Source of the DNA: Caulobacter sp. UNC358MFTsu5.1
GTDB lineage: Bacteria; Pseudomonadota; Alphaproteobacteria; Caulobacterales; Caulobacteraceae
Assembly (NCBI RefSeq): GCF_000712075.1
Contig: NZ_JONW01000011.1
Location: 186,001 to 250,000 of the forward strand
Length of the DNA: 64,000 nt
Reading direction: 5' to 3'
Shown one piece after another: positions 34,273 through 42,485 of this stretch; positions within the stretch are counted from its first letter, which is position 1, and each line of letters begins with the position of its first letter. Made by a program: the position numbers and the translations under genes. Under the pieces are notes generated by a model. It did no database searches. It saw only the letters and a list, made by a program, of their open reading frames with translations, and was not told where the DNA came from.

Positions 34273-34306
34273 AAAGGGCCCGCCGCTCGCGCGACGGGCC
34301 CTTTTT
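34273..34306. terminator. gatB: Terminator after gatB
   Basis: AAAGGGCCCG (34273-34282) pairs with CGGGCCCTTT (34295-34304) and runs into TTTTT, with A-residues on the far side. It can serve gatB and the convergent secreted-protein gene. Confidence 0.9.
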
Positions 34307-34325
34307 CATGGTTGGTTCGCCGACC

Positions 34326-34691
34326 CTACGGCTTGGGCGTGTCGGAGGCCGGGGCGTTGGCCGGGGCTTCGGCGCCGGCCGGCTTGTGGTGTTTCTTGGC
34401 CTTCTTCTCGGGCTTGGCGTCAGCGGACGGGGCCGCGTCGGTCGAGCTGTCGGGAGCAGTGGCCGAGCTGGGCGAGCCGCTGGCGGCGGCGCTGTCGGCG
34501 CTGGACGACGGCGGCGCGGCGGCCGGGTCCGTGCCGTAGGACGACGGCGACGTGGTGGACGAGGCGGGGGCGCTTTGCGTGGTCTGGGCCGTCGGATCGG
34601 TGGCCGGCGCCTGCTGGGCCAGGGCCGCCCCGGCGAAGCCGGCGAGGGTCATGGCGGCGACGGCGGCGGCGGGGATGCGGAGCTTGGTCAT
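34326..34691 (-). CDS. Exported Ser/Ala/Pro-rich low-complexity protein
   Basis: The 121-residue product has a signal peptide (MTKLRIPAAAVAAMTLAGFA, cleavage near ALAQ). A disordered Ser/Ala/Pro/Thr/Asp-rich chain with a basic KPEKKAKKHHKP patch near residue 92 follows. No folded domain is visible and the function is unknown. Composition is biased but codon positions are GC-rich as in the neighbours. It lies convergent to gatB. Confidence 0.6.
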   Translation of the reverse strand: MTKLRIPAAAVAAMTLAGFAGAALAQQAPATDPTAQTTQSAPASSTTSPSSYGTDPAAAPPSSSADSAAASGSPSSATAPDSSTDAAPSADAKPEKKAKKHHKPAGAEAPANAPASDTPKP

Positions 34692-34870
34692 GGAAGCGTC
34701 TCGTTACAGTCGCGTCGGAAAGTGACACGGCCGGGACGCTGACCCGCGAATGCGGTGGGAATGGCCCGCCAATCGGGCGATCTCGCCGCATGCGCGGCGA
34801 GGATGCGGCGAATGGCGACGCTTACCGAGAGTTTCGGAAAGCGCCGCCAAGGCCGTCAGGTGGACATCGT

Positions 34871-35401
34871 CTAGTTGTTGATGATGTCGAAGATCAGTCC
34901 GGTGGCGATCGCCGCCAGGACGTAGTCGTTACCGGCCCGGTACCAGTAGTAGCCACGGGGCGGCGGACGCAGGTGGTAGTATCCGTAGTCGTGGACGATA
35001 TAGGTGTTGCCGCGATAGTAGGGCGGCAGGTAACCGCCGCGGCGCCAGGCGGTGTAGCCGGGGCGATAGCCCGGCCGGCCGTAGTAATAGGCCGGCGGCG
35101 CGCCGTAGCTCCAGCGGTTGTTGTAGTAGTAGCCGTTGTGACGGCCGCCGTCCCAGCGGTTGTCGTGGCGATCCCAGCCGTTGTGGCGGCCGTTGTCGTG
35201 GCGATCCCAACCGCCTCGGTCGCGACCACCGCGGTCGTCATGGCGGCCGTAGTCGCCGCGACCGCCGCCATGGCGATCGCCTCGGCCGCCGCCGTCGTGG
35301 CCCCAGCGGCCGCGATCCTGGGCGGACGCGTCGCTCGCGGTGACAGCCATCGGTCCAGCAACGGCGGCCACGGCGGCGAGGGTGAGCAACAGGCGCTTCA
35401 T
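34871..35401 (-). CDS. RcnB-family periplasmic protein
   Basis: The 176-residue product has a signal peptide (MKRLLLTLAAVAAVAGPMAV). A Gly/Arg/Asp/His-rich segment with repeated RHDN/RGDR units spans about residues 28-90, and a Tyr-rich RcnB-type C domain follows (YHLRPPPRGYYWYRAGNDYV near residues 143-162, ending IATGLIFDIINN). E. coli RcnB acts in nickel/cobalt homeostasis. The His/Asp-rich repeats could bind metal, but that is not shown. I chose the ATG at 35401 because it gives the signal peptide. Confidence 0.8.
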   Translation of the reverse strand: MKRLLLTLAAVAAVAGPMAVTASDASAQDRGRWGHDGGGRGDRHGGGRGDYGRHDDRGGRDRGGWDRHDNGRHNGWDRHDNRWDGGRHNGYYYNNRWSYGAPPAYYYGRPGYRPGYTAWRRGGYLPPYYRGNTYIVHDYGYYHLRPPPRGYYWYRAGNDYVLAAIATGLIFDIINN

Positions 35402-35604
35402 ATCCGACGTCTCCTTACTTCGGTCAGCGGTCCGACAACCGCCTAATCCCTCGACCTTGAATCCAGTTTCCGCCGCCTTGGCTGAACCTGATCTGAACGG
35501 CGCCGTCAGGCTGGAGCATGAACGGCCTTGGCGGGAGCGCGACGCGCGACCATGTTGGTGGTCAAACGAAACCATCCCTGAAACCGGTCTTGGGAAAAAC
35601 GCCG

Positions 35605-36330
35605 ATGAGCCGTCCGATCGCGCTGTACTACTGGCCCACGCCGAACGGCTGGAAGATCTCCATCGCCCTGGAGGAGATGGGCCTGCCCTACGAGATGATC
35701 CCGGTGAACATCGGGGCGGGCGAACAGTTCAAGCCGGACTTCCTGGCCATCAGCCCCAACAACCGCATGCCGGCCATCGTCGATCCCGACGGTCCCGACG
35801 GCCAGCCGATCTCGGTGTTCGAGTCCGGGGCCATCCTGCAGTACCTGGGCCGCAAGACGGGCCAGTTCTATGGAGCGAACGAGCGCGAGCGGGTCGAGAT
35901 CGACCAGTGGGTGATGTGGCAGATGGGCGGCCTGGGGCCCATGGCCGGCCAGACCCACCATTTCCGCCAGTACGCCGCCGCCATTGTCAGCGACCAGCGG
36001 CAGATCGCCTACGGGGCCATCCGCTACACGAACGAGACCCACCGGCTGTACGGCGTGCTGAACAAGCAGCTGGCGGGGAAGGATTTCATCTGCGGCGAAG
36101 TGTCCATCGCCGACTTCGCCTGCTGGGGCTGGGTCGTGCCGTGGAAAAACCAGGGCATCAATCTGGAAGAATTCCCGCATCTGAAGGCCTGGTTCGAGCG
36201 CATGGCGGCCCGCGAGGCCGTCGATCGCGGCTTCAAGCTGGGGGCTGAACTGCGCCGCCAGGGCCTGCAAGCCCCCGGAAAAGCCCAGGAAGAGGCCCGA
36301 AAAGTGCTCTTTGGCCAGCGCGCCCGTTAA
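35605..36330 (+). CDS. Glutathione S-transferase, YfcG/YghU-like
   Basis: The 241-residue product has a thioredoxin-like N domain (LYYWPTPNGWKISIALEEMG, then PNNRMPAIVDPDG and FESGAILQYLG). An all-helical C domain includes QWVMWQMGGLGPMAGQTHHF. The TPNGWK start and the GLGPM stretch match the Nu-class disulfide-bond reductases YfcG and YghU. These use Thr/Asn rather than Tyr or Ser near the active site. It is probably cytosolic. It diverges from the rcnB-like gene. Confidence 0.88.
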   Translation: MSRPIALYYWPTPNGWKISIALEEMGLPYEMIPVNIGAGEQFKPDFLAISPNNRMPAIVDPDGPDGQPISVFESGAILQYLGRKTGQFYGANERERVEIDQWVMWQMGGLGPMAGQTHHFRQYAAAIVSDQRQIAYGAIRYTNETHRLYGVLNKQLAGKDFICGEVSIADFACWGWVVPWKNQGINLEEFPHLKAWFERMAAREAVDRGFKLGAELRRQGLQAPGKAQEEARKVLFGQRAR

Positions 36331-36509
36331 CCTGGTGTATACGGCGGTTTACGCGCAGTAACACCTGTAACTGCGACGTAATGTCCGTGAATGGTTTATG
36401 TATTCGTGGCCTAGATTCATGATGTCGGCGGCTTTAACTATATGTTCAGCGCCGATGGACTTTTCTGTTCTCACAGCCAAGCGGAGCCAGAACGGCGACG
36501 GGGGCTGAG

Positions 36510-36803
36510 ATGGGAATTGAAGCCATGATGATGAGTATCGAGCCGCCGGCCGCCATCCACGGGATCCCGCTGCCGACCGTCGACACCTCGGGCGACGAGC
36601 TGTTCCGCATGGGCCTGCTCTATTCGACCGGCCAAGGCGGCGCGCCGCTGGACTACGTGTCGGCCCACATGCTGTTCAACCTGGCCGCCATGCGCGGTTC
36701 GGTCGAGGCCAAGGTCTATCGCAAGGAAATCTCGCAGGAGATGGCCAGCGAGGACGTCGCCGAAGCCCAACGCCAGGCGCGCGAATGGCTGGCCCACGGC
36801 TGA
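36510..36803 (+). CDS. Short Sel1-repeat-like protein
   Basis: The 97-residue product has one Sel1-like helical pair: LFRMGLLYSTGQGGAPLDYVSAHM would be the first helix and turn, and FNLAAMRGSVEAKVYRKEIS the second. Such repeats serve as protein-interaction scaffolds. There is no signal peptide, so it is probably cytosolic. A relatively AT-rich 180-base region precedes it and a hairpin terminator overlaps its stop. Whether it belongs to the adjacent holdfast locus is unknown. Confidence 0.65.
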   Translation: MGIEAMMMSIEPPAAIHGIPLPTVDTSGDELFRMGLLYSTGQGGAPLDYVSAHMLFNLAAMRGSVEAKVYRKEISQEMASEDVAEAQRQAREWLAHG

Positions 36804-36828
36804 GCTTGAAAGAGCTCAGTCGCGTTTT
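36800..36828 (+). terminator. Terminator of the Sel1-like gene
   Basis: CTGAGCT (36800-36806) pairs with AGCTCAG (36813-36819), followed closely by TTTT (36825-36828). The stop codon lies inside the stem. The stem is short, so the terminator may be moderate. Confidence 0.5.
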
Positions 36829-36850
36829 CTCTTGAGCGCGTGAAAGGCTT

Positions 36851-37582
36851 CTAGTTTCCGCTGAAGCCGTTGACCGCGTAGCTGAAGCTGATCGGCAGCA
36901 GGTCGCGGAAGTACTGCTGCATGAACAGGCCCGCTTCGGAGACCCCGCTGCGCGGCACATAGACCACGTCGAACCGGCGAAGCGGCACCAGGTCCGCGCG
37001 CCCGTTGGTCATCCCCGTCAGCAGGTCCGCCGTGCGCAGCATGGCCCGACCGTTGGGGCCGCGACGAATGATTACGACAGACGTCCGCTTGGCCGAGGTC
37101 TTGAACCCGCCGGCCTGGATGACGGCGCGCAGGGCGTCGCCGTCGCCGGCCATGTCGTAGACGCCCGGATTTCCCACTTCACCGCCCACGAACACCTTCA
37201 GCGGCGCCGTCGACTTGATCGACACCTGCACCTGCGGACGCAGCAGCTGGGTCGAATAGGCCTGGGTGAGCGAGGCCTGCAATTCCGCGATCGTGCGGTC
37301 GGCGGCCATCACCGGCTGGATCAGCGGCAAAGCGACGCGGCCGTCCGGTTGGACCACGACGGACTTGTTCAATTCGGTCGCCGAGGGCACGGTGATTTCG
37401 ATCTCGTCGCCCGGATAGAACCGGTAGTCAGGCTCCTGATCCGACCAGTCGGCATAGCCGATATTGGAGAAAGTGGCCGTCGGACGGGCCGTGGGCGTGA
37501 TCGGTTCGCGATCCACGTGACCGCAGGCCGAAACCGCGAAGGGCAGGGCGAAAGCCGCCGAAAGGATGGTGCGCCTGTGCAT
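36851..37582 (-). CDS. hfsD: Holdfast polysaccharide export lipoprotein HfsD
   Basis: HfsD is the outer-membrane export channel (Wza-like) of the holdfast pathway. The 243-residue product has a lipoprotein signal with lipobox FAVSAC (Cys20). A polysaccharide-export domain (YRFYPGDEIEITVPSATELN near residue 52) and an SLBB-like beta-grasp domain (VFVGGEVGNPGVYDMAG near residue 128) follow. It is shorter than E. coli Wza, as known HfsD proteins are. The gene diverges from hfsA across an 84-base region with a candidate CtrA site. Confidence 0.88.
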   Translation of the reverse strand: MHRRTILSAAFALPFAVSACGHVDREPITPTARPTATFSNIGYADWSDQEPDYRFYPGDEIEITVPSATELNKSVVVQPDGRVALPLIQPVMAADRTIAELQASLTQAYSTQLLRPQVQVSIKSTAPLKVFVGGEVGNPGVYDMAGDGDALRAVIQAGGFKTSAKRTSVVIIRRGPNGRAMLRTADLLTGMTNGRADLVPLRRFDVVYVPRSGVSEAGLFMQQYFRDLLPISFSYAVNGFSGN

Positions 37583-37605
37583 GCGGCAAGTCTTAACAGA
37601 TATAG

Positions 37606-37620
37606 GTAACGAAGCCTTAA
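37606..37620 (-). promoter_or_regulatory. Candidate CtrA site in the hfsD/hfsA gap
   Basis: On the minus strand TTAA-N7-TTAC (37620-37606) differs by one base from TTAA-N7-TTAA. It lies between the divergent hfsD and hfsA starts, 24 bases before hfsD. Cell-cycle control of holdfast genes is known in Caulobacter; direct CtrA binding here is inference. Confidence 0.35.
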
Positions 37621-37666
37621 GGCGCGGGCGGCCAGGGTGCGGCTGGGGACAGTCAGTCGGATTCCT

Positions 37667-39166
37667 ATGTCAACCACGAGCGCCTGGAGCAGCGTGCCGC
37701 ACGACCCGCCGTCGCGTAGCGACTGGACGGCGCGTGCGCGCTATGCGCCGACGGATTTCGTGACCCTGCTGTGGCGCGAGCGCTGGCTGATGCTGGGCGT
37801 GTTCCTGGCCATTTTCCTGCTGGGCCTGGCCTTCGCCACCACCTTGAAGAAGACCTATACCGCCCAGTCCAGCCTGTTCGTCCGGCTGGGCCAGGAATAT
37901 GTCTACGAGCCCCGGGCCGGGGACGCCGCGCGCGGCGCGGTGCCCGACGTCGACCAGGTCATCCAGTCGGAATCCGAGATCCTGGGCAGCGGCGAGCTGC
38001 GCGAGCGGGTGATCCGCAAGGTCGGCTTCGGCAAGGTGTTCCCGGGCAGCGCGACCAAGTACGCCGTCGCCTCGCCGGAGGGTAAGCGCAAGCTGATGGC
38101 CGAGGGCCGCGACAGCCTGGCCCGCAACCTGAAGATCGAGACCGCCCCGGACAACTCGATCATCCGCCTGGCCTATTCCAACGAGGACCCCGAGATCGCC
38201 GAGAAGGTGCTCAACACCCTGCTCGAGGAATATCTGATCTACCGCCGCAGCCTGCTGATCGGCGGCGGCGACAACGGGCTGGAGCGCCAGCGCGAGCTGT
38301 TCACCCAGAAGCTGGCCCAGACCGACGCGGCCTATCAGGCCTTCCTGTCGGGCAACGACATCGGCGACTTCACCGCCCAGAAGACCGCCCTGACCCAGCT
38401 GCAGGCCCAGGCCGAGTCCCAGAAGTACGCCACCGAGGCCCAGCTGCAGGACCGCATGGGCCGTCTGGCCGCCGTCCAGGCCGAGCTGGCCCGGACGCCG
38501 CAGGACACCGTGCTCTATCGCGACAGCGACATGTCGGCTCCGGCCAAGCTGGCCCAGCTGAAGCTGGACCGCGAAGGCCTGCTGGCCCGCTACCGCCCCG
38601 ACGCCCAGCCGGTCCGCGACATCGAGGCGCAGATCGCCCAGTTGGAGCAGGGCGTGGCCTCGGGCCGGACCAGCGGCGACGGCGCGCGCCGCAGCGGGCC
38701 CAACCCGATCTGGCAGACCCTGCAGTCCACCCGCAACGACCTCACCGCCGAGGTCGCCGCCCTGCAGCAGTCGCTGGCCGCCTACACCCAGCAGACCCAG
38801 GACGTGAACCAGCGCCTGCTGCGCCTGGCAGAGCTGGAGCCGACCTTCAACCAGCTGTCGCGCGACCGCGACGTGCTGTCGACGAACGTCAAGGACTTCA
38901 CGGTCAAGGAACAGCAGGACCAGGCCCAGCGCCAGATGTCGGCCCAGGGCAGCGACAACATCCGCATCGTCCAGCGCGCCGTGGCCCCCTCGACGGGCAA
39001 GAGCCTGAAGAAGCCGATCATCGTGCTGGCCTTCCTGTTCGCGGCCTTCACCGCCGCCTGTGCGGGCCTGGTGCGGATGCTGCTGCGTCCCGGCCTGCAG
39101 ACCCCGGCCTCGGCCTCGCGCACCCTGGGTCTGCCGGTCCTGGCGACGGCCCACTACAAGCGCTGA
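37667..39166 (+). CDS. hfsA: Holdfast polysaccharide co-polymerase HfsA
   Basis: HfsA is a Wzz/Wzc-type inner-membrane protein that links the export channel to the synthesis complex. The 499-residue product has a first transmembrane helix near residues 45-65 (LMLGVFLAIFLLGLAFATTL) and a long periplasmic coiled-coil region (about 90-440, Gln/Ala/Glu-rich). A second helix lies near residues 447-467 (KKPIIVLAFLFAAFTAACAG). No kinase domain is fused. I use the ATG at 37667; a GTG at 37637 is also open. hfsB follows. Confidence 0.88.
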   Translation: MSTTSAWSSVPHDPPSRSDWTARARYAPTDFVTLLWRERWLMLGVFLAIFLLGLAFATTLKKTYTAQSSLFVRLGQEYVYEPRAGDAARGAVPDVDQVIQSESEILGSGELRERVIRKVGFGKVFPGSATKYAVASPEGKRKLMAEGRDSLARNLKIETAPDNSIIRLAYSNEDPEIAEKVLNTLLEEYLIYRRSLLIGGGDNGLERQRELFTQKLAQTDAAYQAFLSGNDIGDFTAQKTALTQLQAQAESQKYATEAQLQDRMGRLAAVQAELARTPQDTVLYRDSDMSAPAKLAQLKLDREGLLARYRPDAQPVRDIEAQIAQLEQGVASGRTSGDGARRSGPNPIWQTLQSTRNDLTAEVAALQQSLAAYTQQTQDVNQRLLRLAELEPTFNQLSRDRDVLSTNVKDFTVKEQQDQAQRQMSAQGSDNIRIVQRAVAPSTGKSLKKPIIVLAFLFAAFTAACAGLVRMLLRPGLQTPASASRTLGLPVLATAHYKR

Positions 39167-39256
39167 TCCCGAAAGGCCTGGGCGCTTTCGTCGCCTTTCG
39201 CGCGAGCGCGTTTGGTCGTTAAGGTAAACGGACTTCAACGCGCGGCGATTCGGCGA

Positions 39257-39958
39257 ATGGTGGATTTGAACGTCGAGATGGCGGAGCTGTGGGGGAGCCT
39301 TGGCGCCCCCGCGCCCGGCCGCGCGCACGTCATCCAGTTCGTCGCCGCCCGACGCGGGGAGGGGACCTCCACGGCCGCCCGCGAATTCGCCCGCTTCGCC
39401 GCCAAGCGGGCCGGCCGCAAGACCTGGCTGATCGACCTGGACCTGGTCACCTCGCCGCAATACCAGGCCATCGCCGCCGATCCCGAACGCTACGGCCAGC
39501 TGGGCGGGGGCGCGCCGGCCTCGCCCGACGGCTCGGCCTTCTTCACCGTCCAGCCGCCGGCCCCCAAGCCGGGCGGCGGGGTGTGGCCCGACGCCAAGTA
39601 CCTGACCGCCCACAGCGTCGGCGGGCCGCGCTTCTGGGTGACCCGCTTCAACCGCGAGGCCCTGCGCGGCCGCCAGAAGGTGCACATCCTGCCCGGCGTC
39701 GAGTACTGGGCCGCGCTGCGCCGCCACGCCGAGATCATCGTCGTCGACAGCCCGTCGGCCGACCGCTCCCAGGCCGCCCTGACCCTGGCCCAGCACATGG
39801 ACCAGACGGTGCTGGTGGTCAGCGCCCAGCAGCCCGACGTGCGGCCGCCGGGCCTGCTGCGCGACGCCCTGGCCTCGTCGGGCGGCCGCACGGCCGGCGT
39901 GTTCTTCAACCAGGCCTCGGTCCAGCCGCCGAAGTTCCTGAAGGCCATCCTGCCTTGA
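39257..39958 (+). CDS. hfsB: Holdfast synthesis protein HfsB, CpsD/Wzc-kinase-like
   Basis: The 233-residue product has a P-loop NTPase fold of the MinD/CapB type. VIQFVAARRGEGTSTAAREF near residue 26 replaces the Walker A motif, LIDLDLVTS is Walker A' and IIVVDSPSAD near residue 163 is Walker B. A C-terminal Tyr cluster typical of BY-kinases is missing, so kinase activity is doubtful. It probably works with HfsA in the inner membrane. The start is uncertain: TTG at 39212 and ATG at 39257 both lack a clear RBS. Confidence 0.82.
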   Translation: MVDLNVEMAELWGSLGAPAPGRAHVIQFVAARRGEGTSTAAREFARFAAKRAGRKTWLIDLDLVTSPQYQAIAADPERYGQLGGGAPASPDGSAFFTVQPPAPKPGGGVWPDAKYLTAHSVGGPRFWVTRFNREALRGRQKVHILPGVEYWAALRRHAEIIVVDSPSADRSQAALTLAQHMDQTVLVVSAQQPDVRPPGLLRDALASSGGRTAGVFFNQASVQPPKFLKAILP

Positions 39959-39983
39959 GGTTTTCTCCCTCCGGGAGAGGGGC

Positions 39984-41240
39984 TTGACCTCGTACGGAGC
40001 GGCCAGCGCCGCGCCGACCCGGCTGACCTTCGTCCAGATGGCGCTGTGGGCGCTGCCCGTCCTGGCCCTGCTGATCTACAGCGGCGGGTGGGAGCTGCCC
40101 CTGGTGGGCGAGAGCGCCGACGCGGCCGGTTCGGCCCTGCTGCGGGTGGGCTACCTGCCGGCCTATGCCGCCGGCTTCGCCCTGATCGCCCTGCGGCCCG
40201 GCTCGACCTTCCGGACCCTGATCCGCCAGCCGTTCCTGATCGTCCTGCTGCTGGTGGTGGCCGCCTCGGTGTTCTGGTCGGTGAACCCGGACCAGACGGC
40301 CCGCCGCGGCTTCGCCCTGGTCTGCACCACCCTGGGCGGGATCGCCCTGGCGGCCCGGTTCCGCTGGCCGCAACTGGCCGAGGTGGTGGGGGCGGCCTTC
40401 GCGGTGCTGATCGTCGCCTGTTTCGTGGTCTGCCTGGCGGTCCCGCGCATCGGGATCATGACCGAGCTCTTCCCCGGCGCCTGGCGCGGCCTGTGGCGCG
40501 AGAAGAACGGCCTGGGCGGCAACATGGCCTTCGGCTTCTGCATCCTGTCGGCCGCGGCCCTGCTGAACCCGCAGCGCGCTCGCCTGTGGTGGACCTTCGC
40601 CGGGCTGGCCCTGGTGCTGGTGCTGATGTCCACCTCCAAGACCTCGCTGGTGTCGCTGATGCTGGGCGTGGCGGCGATCGGCTTCGTCTGGATCGCCCAG
40701 CGGGGACCGGCCCTGGGCGCGGCGGCCACCTGGACGAGCGTCACGGGCGTGGTGCTGCTGGGGGCCTTCATCCTGTTCGCCTCGGACGTCTTCTTCGCCA
40801 TCCTGGGCAAGGACGCCACCCTGACCGGCCGCACCAAGATCTGGGCGGCGGTGATGCGCGAGATCGAGGACCGGCCGTGGCTGGGCTACGGCTACCAGGC
40901 GGTGTGGGGCGACAAGTCCGGCTGGGGGCCGTTCGCCTGGATCAGCAAGAACGCCGGCTTCCAGGCCCAGCACGCCCACAACAGCTGGCTGGAGCAATGG
41001 CTGGGCCTGGGCCTGCTGGGCCTGGTCGCCTGGGGTCTGTTCTACCTGCAGGCCATGACCCTGGCGGTGATCGCCGTCTTCCGCGACCGGGGCGCGCTGC
41101 TCGCCTTCCCGTTCCTGGTCGTCTACAGCCTGGTGGCCCTGACCGAGAGCATCGCCCTGATCTACAACGACTTCCGCTGGGTGCTGTTCGTCGCCTTCGC
41201 GGCCAAGCTGGCCTTCCCGGACCGCGAGATCAGGGCCTAG
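39984..41240 (+). CDS. hfsC: Holdfast repeat-unit polymerase HfsC, Wzy-like
   Basis: The 418-residue product is a polytopic inner-membrane protein with about ten to twelve helices. The O-antigen ligase/polymerase motif GRTKIWAAVMREIEDRPWLG lies near residue 280, and HNSWLEQWLGLGLLG follows near residue 333. It should polymerise lipid-linked holdfast repeats in the periplasm. I place the start at TTG 39984, preceded by GGGAGAGGGG that also forms a small hairpin. It overlaps the convergent next gene by four bases at CTAG. Confidence 0.87.
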   Translation: MTSYGAASAAPTRLTFVQMALWALPVLALLIYSGGWELPLVGESADAAGSALLRVGYLPAYAAGFALIALRPGSTFRTLIRQPFLIVLLLVVAASVFWSVNPDQTARRGFALVCTTLGGIALAARFRWPQLAEVVGAAFAVLIVACFVVCLAVPRIGIMTELFPGAWRGLWREKNGLGGNMAFGFCILSAAALLNPQRARLWWTFAGLALVLVLMSTSKTSLVSLMLGVAAIGFVWIAQRGPALGAAATWTSVTGVVLLGAFILFASDVFFAILGKDATLTGRTKIWAAVMREIEDRPWLGYGYQAVWGDKSGWGPFAWISKNAGFQAQHAHNSWLEQWLGLGLLGLVAWGLFYLQAMTLAVIAVFRDRGALLAFPFLVVYSLVALTESIALIYNDFRWVLFVAFAAKLAFPDREIRA

Positions 41241-41686
41241 GCGCCCGCCGGAAACAGTTCGCGGCAGATCGCGTCGCCCAGGGCGTCCGACAACACCATT
41301 TCCGGATCGCGCACCGCGGCCAGCACGCCGTCGTCGGCGGCCTCCACGTGCAGGCGCGTCAGATCGACGACGCTCTTGTCGCGTCCGAGCCGGACCTTGA
41401 CCTGGGCGTCGAGGAAGTTGGTCGTGTTGGCGCGCAGATCGCCCGGCTGGCGGATGTTGAGGCGCTCGATCCTGATGTCGAGCCGCAGGTCCTTGCCCGC
41501 CGCGCAGGCGGCGAGGCGTTCGTCCACCGACCCGCGCAGCGTCGCCACGAAGTCCTCGGTCGGCGGCTTGCCCCAGCGCCAGCCGGTGTTGAGGCTCACG
41601 TCGCGCACCCACGCGCCGGGCGCGGCCTGGGCGCCGCCGGCGTCGAACAGCAGGACGGCGGCGAGGGCGAGCGGCAGGCGGGTCAT
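41237..41686 (-). CDS. Exported hypothetical protein
   Basis: The 149-residue product has a signal peptide (MTRLPLALAAVLLFDAGGAQ, cleaved near AQAA). A compact domain with alternating beta strands follows: VDERLAACAAGKDLRLDIRI, then LDAQVKVRLGRDKSVVDLTR. Two Cys (in RLAACAAG and DAICREL) could form a disulfide. I do not recognise the family. It lies inside the holdfast locus, convergent with hfsC, so a role there is possible but unproven. Confidence 0.6.
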   Translation of the reverse strand: MTRLPLALAAVLLFDAGGAQAAPGAWVRDVSLNTGWRWGKPPTEDFVATLRGSVDERLAACAAGKDLRLDIRIERLNIRQPGDLRANTTNFLDAQVKVRLGRDKSVVDLTRLHVEAADDGVLAAVRDPEMVLSDALGDAICRELFPAGA

Positions 41687-41708
41687 GGGGCGAACTTCCG
41701 GAGGGCTT

Positions 41709-41876
41709 TCAACGGTCCCGCTTGTTTAAGGCGACGCCAGATGAACCGCGCATGAGCGGGTCGCCTACGATGTCGACGAGCTCATCACGCGGCGCCTGGA
41801 AATCGAACAGGTTGGGCGACGGTCGCTCGCCGTACGGCGCCCAAGGCTTGGCGAACCCCAAAGGCGGGGGATTCAT
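41709..41876 (-). CDS. Possible small protein
   Basis: The 55-residue frame starts MNPPPLGFAKPWAPYGERPS and ends LNKRDR. Its residue composition looks protein-like and the gene ends 22 bases before the next minus-strand gene. No good RBS is visible and I do not recognise a family, so it may be spurious. Confidence 0.3.
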   Translation of the reverse strand: MNPPPLGFAKPWAPYGERPSPNLFDFQAPRDELVDIVGDPLMRGSSGVALNKRDR

Positions 41877-41948
41877 CGAACGATCGTGCGCGTCGCATGC
41901 CTCGTACGGGCATCGGACGCCGCCGCCCCGATCTTGGAAGAGGTAGTC

Positions 41949-42302
41949 ATGCGTTCCATTCGTCATCTCGCCGCCGTCGCGACCGTGACCTTCGTGGTCG
42001 GCGGCGCGGGCGCGACCCTGGCCCAGTCGGCGCCGCCGGCGCCGCCGCCCGCCGAGGCGTCCGCCGCCGGCCCGGCCCTGACCATCGACACGCCGCTCGA
42101 GGTGGTCACGGCCACCCCCAAGGGCAAGGCGGTGCTGGACGCCGACATCCCCGGCCTGACCGACCATCCGCTGTACGACAAGTTCAAGAGCGACAGCCTG
42201 CGGGCCTTGGCGCCGAAGTTCGGCGGGGCGATCTCGGACAAGGACCTGGCCAAGGTCCAGGCCGACCTGGCGGCGCTGTCGACAGGCACCTCGTCGCGTT
42301 AG
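41949..42302 (+). CDS. Exported hypothetical protein
   Basis: The 117-residue product has a signal peptide (MRSIRHLAAVATVTFVVGGA, cleaved near LAQS) and a Pro/Ala linker. A short conserved-looking domain follows: PKGKAVLDADIPGLTDHPLY, then DKFKSDSLRALAPKFGGAIS. The last part resembles small periplasmic helical proteins of Caulobacterales. I chose the ATG at 41949 because the signal peptide begins there, after GAAGAGG. The function is unknown. Palindromic repeats follow the stop. Confidence 0.6.
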   Translation: MRSIRHLAAVATVTFVVGGAGATLAQSAPPAPPPAEASAAGPALTIDTPLEVVTATPKGKAVLDADIPGLTDHPLYDKFKSDSLRALAPKFGGAISDKDLAKVQADLAALSTGTSSR

Positions 42303-42303
42303 G

Positions 42304-42328
42304 TGGGGACTGCCCTTGGGCGTGTCCC
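42304..42328. repeat. Degenerate unit of the GGGGACATGCCC family
   Basis: GGGGAC-TGCCC and GGGCGTGTCCC are recognisable arms, with one base lost compared with the intact unit at 11311-11336. It begins two bases after the stop codon of the exported protein. Confidence 0.6.
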
Positions 42329-42341
42329 TGTTTCGGCCTTT

Positions 42342-42485
42342 CCCTCCCCCTTGCGGGGAGGGTGGCCCGCGTAGCGGGTCGGGTGGGGGATCGGTGCAGG
42401 GTGTCGGCCGGGGCTTGTTTGCAGGGTCAGCAAACCCCACCCGACCCTGGCTCCGCCAGGGCCACCCTCCCCACAAGGGGGAGGG
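42342..42485. repeat. Inverted repeat pair without a gene
   Basis: The left repeat (42342-42389) has hairpin CCCTCCCC-N5-GGGGAGGG, then CCCGC-GTA-GCGGG and TCGGGTGGGGG. The right repeat (42435-42485) is its inverted, diverged copy. Only 45 bases lie between them, where the related pair at 32269-32706 holds a DUF559 gene. Confidence 0.88.
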
